Assembly: GCF_044759095.2 (NCBI RefSeq)
Contig: NZ_JBIYSM020000038.1
Location: 1 to 44,851, forward strand
Reading direction: 5' to 3'
DNA from: JBIYSM02 sp044759095
GTDB lineage: Bacteria > Bacillota > Bacilli > Brevibacillales > Brevibacillaceae
DNA: 44,851 nucleotides
The notes under the pieces are model-generated. The model had not been told where the DNA came from and did not search any database. It saw nothing but the letters and a program-made list of their open reading frames with translations. Numbering within the stretch: position 1 is the stretch's first letter; each line of letters begins with the position of its first letter. The translations under genes and the position numbers were made by a program. Below are positions 25,582-34,761 of the stretch, piece after piece.

Positions 25582-26180
25582 TCAATTCCCGATCCATTCA
25601 CGCTGCTTTGCTTCATAGGCAGCGATTTTGTCTTCGTGTTCCAGGGTGATGCCGATATCGTCCAAGCCGTTTAAGAGGCAATAGCGTCGATACGGGTCAA
25701 CCTCAAACGGGTAGGAGAGACCGTCATTGTCAGTTACGACCTGTTGCTGCAGGTCGATCGTGACTTGATACTGGTCGCGGCTTTCTGCCCGGTTGAACAA
25801 CTCCTGAACCTGTTCCTCGCTCAGTTTGATGGGCAGGATGCCGTTTTTGAAGCAGTTGTTGTAAAAAATGTCGGCAAAGGAGGGGGCGATGATGGCCCGG
25901 AATCCGTAATCCAAGAGGGCCCAGGGAGCATGCTCGCGCGATGAGCCGCAGCCGAAGTTGTTGCGGGCCAACAGCACCGTGGAACCAGCGTACTTGGGTT
26001 GGTTCAAGATAAAGGAATCAATCGGTGTTCCGTCCGCTTGAAAACGCCATTCGTAAAAGAGGAATTGTCCAAATCCTGTGCGTTCGATGCGTTTTAAAAA
26101 TTGTTTGGGAATGATCGCATCCGTATCGACGTTGACTCTGTCCAGCGGGGCGACCAATCCTGTATGGATGACAAATGGGT

Positions 26181-26184
<4 letters not shown>
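25582..26184 (-). CDS. leuD: 3-isopropylmalate dehydratase small subunit
   Basis: 200 residues from ATG 26184, fixed by AAGGAGGT about 6 bases upstream and by the family start MNPFVIHTGLVAPLDRVNVDTDAI split here at its usual place; a longer frame to 26220 is not used. NFGCGSSREHAPWAL is the small-subunit swivel-domain signature. Together with LeuC it isomerises 2-isopropylmalate to 3-isopropylmalate in leucine synthesis. Its start overlaps the leuC stop by 4 bases (ATGA), giving translational coupling. Confidence 0.96.
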
Positions 26185-27611
<1,427 letters not shown>

Positions 27612-27649
27612 ACTTGTATCCTCCCTTTTCGATCGAATATCTTATTTAG

Positions 27650-27678
27650 GTTTTAGCATGGCTAAAGAAATAGGTCAA
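27650..27678 (-). promoter_or_regulatory. leuC promoter overlapped by a LysR-type box
   Basis: On the minus strand TTGACC (27678-27673), a 17-base spacer and TAAAAC (27655-27650). The inverted repeat TTTAGC-ATG-GCTAAA (27652-27666), which contains the LysR T-N11-A pattern, overlaps the spacer and -10. Confidence 0.6.
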
Positions 27679-27683
27679 AGATA

Positions 27684-27695
27684 TAATAATTATTA
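27684..27695. promoter_or_regulatory. 12-bp AT palindrome in the leuC-lysR intergenic region
   Basis: TAATAATTATTA is a perfect palindrome located between the leuC promoter and the regulator start. It may be a second regulator site or part of the regulator's own promoter. Confidence 0.35.
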
Positions 27696-27729
27696 GTCGT
27701 ATAGTTTATTCCTATAAGGAGTAGGTACC

Positions 27730-28617
27730 ATGGAATTGCGACAAATTCGTTATGTACTGGCGGTTGCGGAGGAACGCAGTTTTTCGCGGGCGGCGGCACG
27801 TCTGCATTTGGCCCAACCGTCGCTTAGCCAGCAGATCGCCAAGCTGGAGAAGATGCTCGGCGTGATGCTGTTTCACCGGCTGCCGCAGCACGTGGAACTG
27901 ACCGATGCAGGGCAGCGGTTCATCCAGGTGGCGCAGGAGCTCGTCGACCAAGCGGAAGGTTTGGAGAGGGAGATGCGGTCCTATGCAAGCGGCGAGACCG
28001 GCAAGCTATTGGTCGGAAGTTTGCCCATCACCGGCGCTTTCGTGCTTCCCCGGGTCATACCCGCATTCACCAAACAATTCCCTGGTGTGGAACTGCAGCT
28101 TGTGGAAGAAACGTCCAGCAGGCTGGAGCAGCTTCTGGTGCGGGGGAAAATAGACATCAGCCTGCTCACGATGCCAATTGCCGATCCGAATCTGGAAGCG
28201 ATTCCTGCCATCCATGAAGAAATCTATCTGGCCGTCCCGCCCACGCATCCGCTTGCCGGAGAGGTTGAGGTGGATTTGGCCTCGCTCTCCCAGCAGCCCT
28301 TCATCTTATTAAAAGAAGGGCAGGGATTCCGGCAAATTTCCCTTTCCTTGTGCGAGCAGGCGGGTTTTCGCCCGCGGATCGTCTTCGAGAGCAGCAACAT
28401 CCAGACGGTACAATCGCTGGTGGCTTCCGGGATGGGCTTGTCGTTCGCCCCGAAAATGATTACGATGGCACCGGGATCCATCACACCTCCCGTCTATTTG
28501 CGGTTGTCCAATCGGCCCAAGCGGACGCTTGTCGTGGCCTATCGCAAGGACCGGCATCTCTCCCGTCCTGTGGAGGCGTTTATCGGCAATCTGCTGGAGC
28601 AGGGGCAGCTGATGTAA
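27730..28617 (+). CDS. LysR-family transcriptional regulator, probable leuCD regulator
   Basis: 295 residues, standard LysR length. The N-terminal winged HTH is MELRQIRYVLAVAEERSFSR onward, with the recognition helix in AQPSLSQQIAKLE (about 34-46); residues 90-290 form the periplasmic-binding-protein-like effector domain. ATAAGGAG precedes ATG 27730. It diverges from leuCD across 118 bases that contain a T-N11-A inverted repeat, so regulation of leuCD, perhaps by a leucine-pathway intermediate, is the natural reading. The effector is not determined. Confidence 0.88.
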   Translation: MELRQIRYVLAVAEERSFSRAAARLHLAQPSLSQQIAKLEKMLGVMLFHRLPQHVELTDAGQRFIQVAQELVDQAEGLEREMRSYASGETGKLLVGSLPITGAFVLPRVIPAFTKQFPGVELQLVEETSSRLEQLLVRGKIDISLLTMPIADPNLEAIPAIHEEIYLAVPPTHPLAGEVEVDLASLSQQPFILLKEGQGFRQISLSLCEQAGFRPRIVFESSNIQTVQSLVASGMGLSFAPKMITMAPGSITPPVYLRLSNRPKRTLVVAYRKDRHLSRPVEAFIGNLLEQGQLM

Positions 28618-28692
28618 GTGTCGTCACGGCGGGACAAAACAAATGGCATTATGGTACACTAAAGCAAAACAAGCAGGAAGGAAGATCCCACC

Positions 28693-29040
28693 ATGAGAGA
28701 AATCAAGACGGAAGCAGAATTTGAACAAGCGATTGCCGCACAAATGCCGGTTGTGGTCAAGTTCTACACGGATTGGTGCCCGGATTGCCATCGGATTGAT
28801 CCGTTCATGCCGGAAGTGGAAGAAAAGTACAAGGAACAGGTAGAGATGGTTGCCGTCAACCGTGACACCTTGCCGGAACTTGGACAAAAGCTGGATGTGT
28901 TCGGCATACCCAGCTTCATCGCGTTTCGTGAAGGCAAGGAACTGGTTCGTTTCGTCAGCAAACTGGGCAAGAGCCGGGAGGAGATCGAGCAGTTTCTCGA
29001 CCGCGTCGTCCAGGTAAGCGATGCCCTGAATCAAGCCTGA
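28693..29040 (+). CDS. Thioredoxin family protein with WCPDC site
   Basis: 115 residues with a single thioredoxin fold. The active site is W28-C-P-D-C32 in place of the classic WCGPC, and the cis-Pro is in FGIPSFIAF. It has no signal peptide, so it is cytosolic. GGAAGGA precedes ATG 28693. The CPDC dipeptide changes the redox potential relative to thioredoxin; related YtpP/YbbN-like bacillar proteins carry varied dipeptides. It lies 31 bases before the pseudouridine synthase and may be cotranscribed with it. Confidence 0.85.
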   Translation: MREIKTEAEFEQAIAAQMPVVVKFYTDWCPDCHRIDPFMPEVEEKYKEQVEMVAVNRDTLPELGQKLDVFGIPSFIAFREGKELVRFVSKLGKSREEIEQFLDRVVQVSDALNQA

Positions 29041-29071
29041 TCCGTTTCCCCAGCAGAGGAGAAAGCCAAGC

Positions 29072-29998
29072 ATGATTGATATGAAGAAGGCAGGAGAGTG
29101 GCTGGTCGGAACCCTGGGGTTGGAAGTTGCGGGTAAGCCAATCGGCGAGCTGCTGCGCGAGCACTGGAGGCTGCCGAAAAAAACGGTCCATTTGCTGTTT
29201 CAGCACAAAGAGATCCTGCTGGACGGCAGTCCCGCAGCTCAGCATACCCGTACGGCTGAAGGACAGGAGATACGTCTGCGTGTCTGTCAACCGGAGCCGT
29301 TGGGGCTTGAACCTGTTCGGGGGGGACTTGACCTCCTGTATGAAGACGATCATTTGCTGGTGGTGAACAAGCCGGCCGGGCTGCTGCTGCACCCGACAGA
29401 GAGCCATCACCACATGACGCTCGATCATCTCGTTGCCGGTCATTTTTCGGAAACAGGCACTTTGGCAAAAGTTCGTCATGTCCACCGACTGGATCAGGAT
29501 ACGTCAGGGGCGGTTCTGTACGCCAAACATGCCCTCGCTTCCGCCTTGCTCGACGACCTTTTGCGCTTGCGATCGATCAAGCGCAGTTATGTTGCCTATG
29601 TTCACGGTCACCCGGCGAACGAACGGGGGACGATCACCCAACCGATCGGGAAAGACCGTCACCATCCGGCCAGACGCAGGGTCACGCCATCCGGTGAACA
29701 TGCTGTCACCCACTACAGAGTGATGGAACGTTACCGCCAGGCGGCAAAACTGGAGTGTCATCTGGACACGGGACGAACCCACCAGATTCGGGTACATCTC
29801 AGCTATCTCGGTCATCCGCTGATAGGAGATACCCTCTACGGAGGGAAAGCTGCCGATTTTAACCGGCAAGCTCTGCATGCCGCAGTCCTGCACTTTGTTC
29901 ACCCGTTCGGAGGAGAGCAGATGAAAGTAGAGGCGCCTCTGCCATCCGACCTCAAACGACTGCAGGAGACGCTTGCGGAAGTGCCAAGACGCACGTAA
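29072..29998 (+). CDS. RluA family pseudouridine synthase
   Basis: 308 residues (ATG 29072; ATG 29081 also possible). An N-terminal S4-like region (about 20-80) precedes the catalytic domain. The signature H138-R-L-D141 with QDTSGAVL gives the catalytic Asp, and RTHQIRVHLSYLGHPLIGD is the second RluA motif. It isomerises uridine to pseudouridine in rRNA or tRNA; in Bacillus the paralogues RluB, YhcT and YjbO/YlyB differ in target, so the exact site is open. Confidence 0.92.
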   Translation: MIDMKKAGEWLVGTLGLEVAGKPIGELLREHWRLPKKTVHLLFQHKEILLDGSPAAQHTRTAEGQEIRLRVCQPEPLGLEPVRGGLDLLYEDDHLLVVNKPAGLLLHPTESHHHMTLDHLVAGHFSETGTLAKVRHVHRLDQDTSGAVLYAKHALASALLDDLLRLRSIKRSYVAYVHGHPANERGTITQPIGKDRHHPARRRVTPSGEHAVTHYRVMERYRQAAKLECHLDTGRTHQIRVHLSYLGHPLIGDTLYGGKAADFNRQALHAAVLHFVHPFGGEQMKVEAPLPSDLKRLQETLAEVPRRT

Positions 29999-30041
29999 TT
30001 GAATACACTGCCAGGGAAGGAACGATAGAGAGGGTGTGGAC

Positions 30042-31118
30042 ATGAAAAGACCCGCAATCGGCATCCTGACTTGGCGGGAAGGAAAAAAGTTTGCCGAGCC
30101 CGCATACTTTCGCCGCCTGATCCGGGCGGGAAACGAGCTCGGCTGTTTGGTGTTTTTGTTTTCCCCACACGACGTTCTGTCCGGCAGACAGGTGAGAGGT
30201 TTCGTTCCCAACGGACCGGGAAGCTGGCAGGGGAGGATCTTCGAACGGCCGGATGTCGTCATCGATCGCTATCGGTACACGCCGTCCGAACATTTTCGGA
30301 AGTACGTCGCGTTTCGCAAGCAAAATCACTTTTTGTACGCGAACAACCGATTGGCCAACAAGTGGCGTGTCCATGAGGTGCTGTGGCGCGATGTGCGCAT
30401 GCACCGCTGGTTGCCGGAGGCGATGCTGTATTCCCATGCCAATCTGCAAAAAATGATTGGCCGGCATCCCTTGCTGTATCTAAAGCCGTTGAACGGTACG
30501 GGCGGCAGAGGAATACTCAGGCTGGAGAAGACGAGTGACGGCTTTCACCTGCTGGGGCGGGACAGGCAAAGGGCGAAAAGATCCGTCGTCATTCAGCAAA
30601 TCCCCTCCCTTTGCCGCTGGATTGACAGGTGGGTCAATGAGAAGTTTATCGTCCAGCAGGGGCTTCTCCTCAATCTCGTACCGACGCGGACAGTTGACAT
30701 GCGGCTCTTGATCCAGAAAAACGGGAGCGGGGAGTGGAGCATCACGGGGTACGGCATCCGTGTCGGCGGGGAGCGCAGCGCCACCTCCAACCTGCACGGG
30801 GGAGGGAAAGCGGTCCCGGCCCAGTCGTTTCTTCGCCCCCGATTTGGAGAAGAGCGGACAAAAGAAATCCTGCAGGATTGCGGCCAGCTTGCTCATCAGA
30901 CCGCCGAGACGATCGAAAATCACTTCGGACGGATGATGGAGTTGGGGTTGGACATCGGCATTGACGTGAATGGTCGGGCGTGGCTGATCGAGGTCAACCC
31001 CAAACCGGGGCGTGAGATTTTTAAGGAGATGGGCACTCCCCAACTCTACAAGCAGGCGATCAGCAAACCGGTAGAATTCGCCTTGTACCTGGCGCAAAAA
31101 AACGCCTTGCAGATTTGA
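30042..31118 (+). CDS. YheC/YheD family ATP-grasp protein (spore coat-associated)
   Basis: 358 residues from ATG 30042 (GAGAGGG upstream; GTG 30036 is less likely). The start MKRPAIGILTWREGKKFAEP and the segment DVVIDRYRYTP are typical of the YheC/YheD group. ATP-grasp motifs are visible: the glycine-rich loop KPLNGTGGRGILRLEK and the metal site DIGIDVNGRAWLIEVNPKPG. Members ligate a carboxylate to an amine or thiol using ATP, and Bacillus YheC/YheD are spore-coat associated, with unknown substrate. A strong terminator follows. Confidence 0.87.
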   Translation: MKRPAIGILTWREGKKFAEPAYFRRLIRAGNELGCLVFLFSPHDVLSGRQVRGFVPNGPGSWQGRIFERPDVVIDRYRYTPSEHFRKYVAFRKQNHFLYANNRLANKWRVHEVLWRDVRMHRWLPEAMLYSHANLQKMIGRHPLLYLKPLNGTGGRGILRLEKTSDGFHLLGRDRQRAKRSVVIQQIPSLCRWIDRWVNEKFIVQQGLLLNLVPTRTVDMRLLIQKNGSGEWSITGYGIRVGGERSATSNLHGGGKAVPAQSFLRPRFGEERTKEILQDCGQLAHQTAETIENHFGRMMELGLDIGIDVNGRAWLIEVNPKPGREIFKEMGTPQLYKQAISKPVEFALYLAQKNALQI

Positions 31119-31123
31119 GGCAG

Positions 31124-31150
31124 CAGCGCGGGAACAACGCGCTGTTTTTT
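31124..31150 (+). terminator. Rho-independent terminator
   Basis: CAGCGCG (31124-31130) and CGCGCTG (31138-31144) with a 7-base loop, then six Ts. Confidence 0.88.
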
Positions 31151-31213
31151 GTTAAGAGTTCGTGTAACTTTTTCTGGAGTGCAATCGTCCCCATATCGGA
31201 AGGAGGGATTGGA

Positions 31214-31415
31214 TTGCAGTTCCATACCCATTGGTTTCCCAAAGGAATCAGTATGATCGGGTGTATCCTTGTCTTGATTTGCCAATCCGACAATAGCGGG
31301 TCTTCTGCCCATGATGCCGCATGTTTTACTGGTTGTCCTGTCGCTGTATGCGTTCGGGATGTCGGTCAAACAGCTGATTGACGCGAGCCGTTCGTCCTGC
31401 AAAACGCGGGAATGA
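31214..31415 (+). pseudogene. Frameshifted small membrane protein gene
   Basis: A TTG start (31214) with an excellent ribosome binding site (GGAAGGAGGG) opens a frame reading MQFHTHWFPKGISMIGCILVLI. At the TTT of 31278-31280 the sensible reading moves to another frame: after removing one T it continues ANPTIAGLLPMMPHVLLVVLSL and ends at TGA 31413-31415. The repaired protein is about 66 residues with two membrane helices. The frame as it stands continues into Cys-rich, non-membrane sequence to 31381. It could be a real one-base insertion or a sequencing error in a T-run. Confidence 0.6.
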
Positions 31416-31437
31416 ATAACCAAATAGAACATGAAGA

Positions 31438-31470
31438 AACCCGTTGGAAGACATCCAGCGGGTTCATCTT
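31438..31470. terminator. Bidirectional terminator
   Basis: An 11-bp stem (31438-31448 with 31454-31464, one G-T pair), then CATCTTTT on the plus strand. It ends the leftward N-demethylase operon and the rightward small gene. Confidence 0.75.
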
Positions 31471-32412
31471 TTAAATGGATAGGACAATGCGTTCAGAGCG
31501 GGCGCGGGAAACACAGGGAAGAATGAGTCGCTGGCTCTCTTTTTCCGCATCGCTAAGCAGTAGGTCGTAATGTGCCACTTCGCCTTCCAGCACTTCCAGT
31601 TGACAAGTTCCACAGCGGCCTACCCGACACGAGTAAGGCACTTTCACGCCTTCTCGCAGCAGCACGTCAAGCAGGCTCTCGTTCTCCGAGACCGTGATTG
31701 AACGATTGCTCTGGTTCAGCTGTGCCACAAACGGCTTCGATTCCTGAATGACAGGCGGTGCAAACCGTTCGAAATGAATGTTGCCTGCCGGATACCCATA
31801 TGATCGGGCAGCTGCTGTAAACTGCTTGACCATCGCGTCAGGACCGCAGACGTAGACGTGGGTGCCCATGCGTTGTTCGGAGAGAAATTCAGGTGTCAGG
31901 CGCTGCCCCTCGCGTGAGAAGTAAAAATTCGCCTGCGACGGGTACTGCCGCAGGATGTGTTCATAAAATGGGCACTCATCCCGGGAGGGGGCTGCCATGT
32001 GCAGTTCAAACGACTTTCCCTCGAGGTCCTGCATCATCGAAAGAAACGGCGTGATCCCGATTCCTGCAGCGCACAAGACATGGTGCTTGGCGCGGGTACT
32101 GAGCGAAAAGTGATTTTTCGGGTAGCTGATTTGCAGCATATGTCCTACTTGCACGCGTTGATGCCAAAAAGCGGAACCGCCGCGTGAGTTGTCTTGCAAA
32201 CGGACCGCAATTTGGTAGTGAGAGCGGTCGCGTGGATTGCTGATCAAGGAGTAATGCCGCTCAAGAACGCTGTTGTCCGATTTCAAGTACGTCGTAATAT
32301 GGGCTCCGCCAGAAAACGGAGGCAGCTGTTCCCCGTTTGCCGGAGAAAGACAAAACCGTTTGACAGACAGTGTTTCTTCCCAGATATCCGTGACCCTTAC
32401 ATTCAGCTTCAT
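31471..32412 (-). CDS. PDR/VanB-type oxidoreductase (N-demethylase reductase)
   Basis: 313 residues from ATG 32412, which overlaps the stop of the gene before it (ATGA); longer frames are not used. An N-terminal FAD/FMN domain (RHYSLISNP), an NAD domain (AAGIGITPFLSMM and YVCGPDAMV), and a C-terminal plant-type [2Fe-2S] domain with C-x4-C-x2-C-x29-C. This is the phthalate-dioxygenase-reductase layout. It would pass electrons from NAD(P)H to the heme oxygenase component encoded at the head of this operon. Confidence 0.9.
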   Translation of the reverse strand: MKLNVRVTDIWEETLSVKRFCLSPANGEQLPPFSGGAHITTYLKSDNSVLERHYSLISNPRDRSHYQIAVRLQDNSRGGSAFWHQRVQVGHMLQISYPKNHFSLSTRAKHHVLCAAGIGITPFLSMMQDLEGKSFELHMAAPSRDECPFYEHILRQYPSQANFYFSREGQRLTPEFLSEQRMGTHVYVCGPDAMVKQFTAAARSYGYPAGNIHFERFAPPVIQESKPFVAQLNQSNRSITVSENESLLDVLLREGVKVPYSCRVGRCGTCQLEVLEGEVAHYDLLLSDAEKESQRLILPCVSRARSERIVLSI

Positions 32413-32888
32413 TCCGTAATCACCTTGGTTTCCAATGATATGGGGCGGTAAGCCAGATACGCCTGTAGACGAGGCGAGAAGTGGTCCGTAACGGAGAGCG
32501 GCGCTTTGCATTGCGCGCAGATTACCTGCGCCTTCTTTGGTACCAGGCTTAGCTGTTCACACACGGTACAGAAAATGCGCGTCATGGGCTCTCCGACGAG
32601 CAATGTCTGAAATTCGTCGTCGCTGTATCCGGCTTCGTATGCCGCTGTCCGTCCTGTCTCTACCAGCTCCCTTTTTCCTGCCAGATACAAATAGGTTCCA
32701 ATGGTTTGGGAGGACAGCCAATAAGTCATGTCTGCTTCCTTCATTCCTTCGGCAACATGCCATTCAAACGGCAGCCTCCGGTGAAGCAAGGTGCGGATGA
32801 GCGGTTCGACCGACTCGGACCCGGTATGATCGGTGTATAGCAGGTACTTTCGTTTGCCTTCCACAAAAGTGAAGGAAGGGTTCTTCAT
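32409..32888 (-). CDS. DmmA-like subunit of a dimethylamine-type monooxygenase
   Basis: 159 residues from ATG 32888 (GTG 32894, overlapping the previous stop as GTGA, is the alternative; GGAGG precedes both). The N-terminal part resembles an NAD- or flavin-reductase-like segment (TYLYLAGKRELVETGRTAAYEAGY). The C-terminal part has two Cys pairs, CTVC and CAQC, which could bind zinc or iron as in rubredoxin-like knuckles. I recall this layout as the DmmA family, encoded next to the heme N-demethylase. A role in electron transfer or assembly is inferred. Confidence 0.75.
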   Translation of the reverse strand: MKNPSFTFVEGKRKYLLYTDHTGSESVEPLIRTLLHRRLPFEWHVAEGMKEADMTYWLSSQTIGTYLYLAGKRELVETGRTAAYEAGYSDDEFQTLLVGEPMTRIFCTVCEQLSLVPKKAQVICAQCKAPLSVTDHFSPRLQAYLAYRPISLETKVITE

Positions 32889-32890
32889 TG

Positions 32891-33838
32891 TCACAACGCC
32901 TCCCGGGCAAGGATGTTTTCCAGATAGGAAAGAGTGGCCTCCTTGTACAGGAGGATCCCTTTGTAGTCTGCGATGAAGTCAGGAAGCTCGCACAGAACAC
33001 GGTACAGCTGTTCCGTCCAGGCTCGGTTGCGGGACAGCTCCTCAAGCGAAATCAAATGGGTGTGGATGGTAAACAGCAGCCCATTGGAACGGGGCAGTCG
33101 AAACAGCTTTTGCACCTCGACCCGCAAATGAACGAATTCTCCCGCATTTTCCGGCGTTACCTTTTTTCGATCCGGTCCCCAGAGGTGAAAGGTTTCGAGT
33201 GAGGTATCAAGGCGCCTGCCTGCATTGAGCGACCAGTTGCGTCGGATCCACGGTTGTCCTGCTTCAATCCGCATGAGAAATGCGCGGATTCGGTCGGCAA
33301 GTCCCTGGTCGTTAAAGCCGGGAATGGGTGAGTGAATCTGCAAAAAGTTCATGCCGGTGTTGAACTGCAGCGACCAGTTGGCAGGGAAGCATAGCTGCCC
33401 GGCGTCAAGAAAGAGGTCGCCGTCCCGCTGCATCATCAGGATACAATCCTCTTGCAGATGACGTCCGATAAAATCAAGAGGTTCACAGGGCAGGCTGGAA
33501 TCGTCCCCGATGGTAAACCGCTGTGTCTCGCCCGTCAACCTGTTATGAAACAAGCAGTCCCCCTCTTGTTTGTCTACCTGGAAGGATTCGGGATGATAGA
33601 GCGCCATCTGATCCAGCACCAGTTCGACGATTTCCCACTGGGCTTCCCGTGTGTGCGGCAGGGATTGGTAGCAACGGTTGTGATACTCGTTCAGCAGTTG
33701 ACGCTTCCGTTCAATTTCCTGCGGATATTCCGGAGTGATCTCAAAACAGACAGGATGCTCCAACGGGATGGAATTGTTGGAATAACGATACACATCGTTT
33801 GTAAAGGGAAAAGGAAAGCGGTGCAGCAGATCGTTCAC
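32891..33838 (-). CDS. Heme-dependent oxidative N-demethylase (DUF3445)
   Basis: 315 residues from GTG 33838, chosen because AGAGGT lies 6 bases upstream and because the -10 box of the promoter covers the more upstream ATG 33874. The family signatures are clear: LDFIGRHLQEDCILM, FPANWSLQFNTGMNFLQIHSPIPGF and RRNWSLNAGRRLDT. Proteobacterial relatives are the heme subunit of dimethylamine monooxygenase, which oxidises dimethylamine to methylamine and formaldehyde. Together with the DmmA-like and reductase genes it makes a compact three-gene system. The natural substrate here could be another secondary or tertiary amine. Confidence 0.85.
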   Translation of the reverse strand: MNDLLHRFPFPFTNDVYRYSNNSIPLEHPVCFEITPEYPQEIERKRQLLNEYHNRCYQSLPHTREAQWEIVELVLDQMALYHPESFQVDKQEGDCLFHNRLTGETQRFTIGDDSSLPCEPLDFIGRHLQEDCILMMQRDGDLFLDAGQLCFPANWSLQFNTGMNFLQIHSPIPGFNDQGLADRIRAFLMRIEAGQPWIRRNWSLNAGRRLDTSLETFHLWGPDRKKVTPENAGEFVHLRVEVQKLFRLPRSNGLLFTIHTHLISLEELSRNRAWTEQLYRVLCELPDFIADYKGILLYKEATLSYLENILAREAL

Positions 33839-33872
33839 GTTGTAACCTCTACCTTTCTTCGCTGTTTTTTTC

Positions 33873-33901
33873 ATTATAAATGAAAGTGCAAACTTTCAGA
33901 A
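33873..33901 (-). promoter_or_regulatory. N-demethylase promoter with an internal inverted repeat
   Basis: TATAAT at 33878-33873 on the minus strand; TTCTGA at 33901-33896 is a weak -35 with 17-base spacing. TGAAAGT-GCAA-ACTTTCA (33881-33898) is a perfect 7-bp inverted repeat that fills the spacer, an ideal repressor-site position. Confidence 0.55.
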
Positions 33902-33985
33902 TAGAGATCATCCCCTTTTTTGGCATTCGTGCCCGAATAGGTAACATTCACTCTTTTTTTGTCCAAAATGAGTGGTGAAGGAGTG

Positions 33986-34441
33986 ATGTTGGTGGAACTG
34001 ATACTTCAACTGGTAAAGGACTACTGGCCCATCGCAGCTTGTATCCTGCTGGCCGTTGTGGTGTTTCAGGTAATGTTTCGCAGCTTGCTGCGCCTTTTAT
34101 CTCTGTTCGTTATTCTCGGTACGGTTCTTGTGCTGTTCTTTCAATTTAGTCCCGAACAGGTCATTCAGCTCGGACGGTCTATGGTGCAGGGGACGCAGGA
34201 TGCAGTGAATCAGACGATTACCCCGATTTTGGAAGCGGAGTTAAAGGATGCTTCCTGCGACTTCCGCGAAGACGGGAGTTATGAGATTCGTACGGCCAGT
34301 CTCCGTATTGTCGGCAAAAAAGGGGAGTCGAAGGCAACGGTGTATTACAAGGACAGTCAGTTTGAAGTAGACGTCGGAATGCTGGAGAATTTCCTGCAGG
34401 ATCGGTTGCCGCAGGGGGGTGTAACTAAACCCACCCTCTAA
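33986..34441 (+). CDS. Small membrane protein of unknown function
   Basis: 151 residues if started at ATG 33986. TTG 33989 or GTG 33992 suit the ribosome binding site (AAGGAG, 33978-33983) better. Two membrane helices are packed near the N-terminus (about 10-50: PIAACILLAVVVFQVMF and LLSLFVILGTVLVLFF). The remaining 95 residues are hydrophilic with a beta-rich end (YEIRTASLRIVGKKGESKATVYY). No family is recognised. It appears monocistronic and diverges from the N-demethylase operon. Confidence 0.75.
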   Translation: MLVELILQLVKDYWPIAACILLAVVVFQVMFRSLLRLLSLFVILGTVLVLFFQFSPEQVIQLGRSMVQGTQDAVNQTITPILEAELKDASCDFREDGSYEIRTASLRIVGKKGESKATVYYKDSQFEVDVGMLENFLQDRLPQGGVTKPTL

Positions 34442-34503
34442 CCGTCATATCTGGCAGAAGTAAATTTTTCCAGATGTCCAAATTTCAAACCGGGGAGGAA
34501 TAT

Positions 34504-34695
34504 ATGAGAAACTATCTGATAGTGGGGGGAAGTAAAGGATTGGGGGATGCCTTCGTCAAGGGGGTTCCTGATCAAGGAGATCACGTATGGGTCGTCTCTA
34601 GAAGTCTCCCGAGGAGTTTGGACAGAAACGATGGGGTACACAGGGTATGGATGGAAGCCGATATGTCATTACCCGCGTTTGATACAAACGCATAA
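34504..34695 (+). pseudogene. Truncated short-chain dehydrogenase, N-terminal stub
   Basis: 63 residues with a good ribosome binding site (GGGGAGGA). MRNYLIVGGSKGLGDAF is the SDR first strand and glycine loop, and EADMS is the usual acidic residue after beta3. The frame stops at 34693-34695, where an SDR should have some 170 further residues including NAG and YxxxK. No downstream remainder is visible before the trhO terminator. It is probably the leftover of a deleted gene, although the translation signals are intact. Confidence 0.6.
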
Positions 34696-34720
34696 ACAGG
34701 GAAAATCATAGTGAACATAC

Positions 34721-34756
34721 AAAAAGCTGACCTCGAGGAACTGAGATCAGCTTTTT
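34721..34756. terminator. Bidirectional terminator next to trhO
   Basis: AAAAAGCTGA (34721-34730) pairs with TCAGCTTTTT (34747-34756). It lies 5 bases past the trhO stop. Confidence 0.85.
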
Positions 34757-34761
34757 CCATC

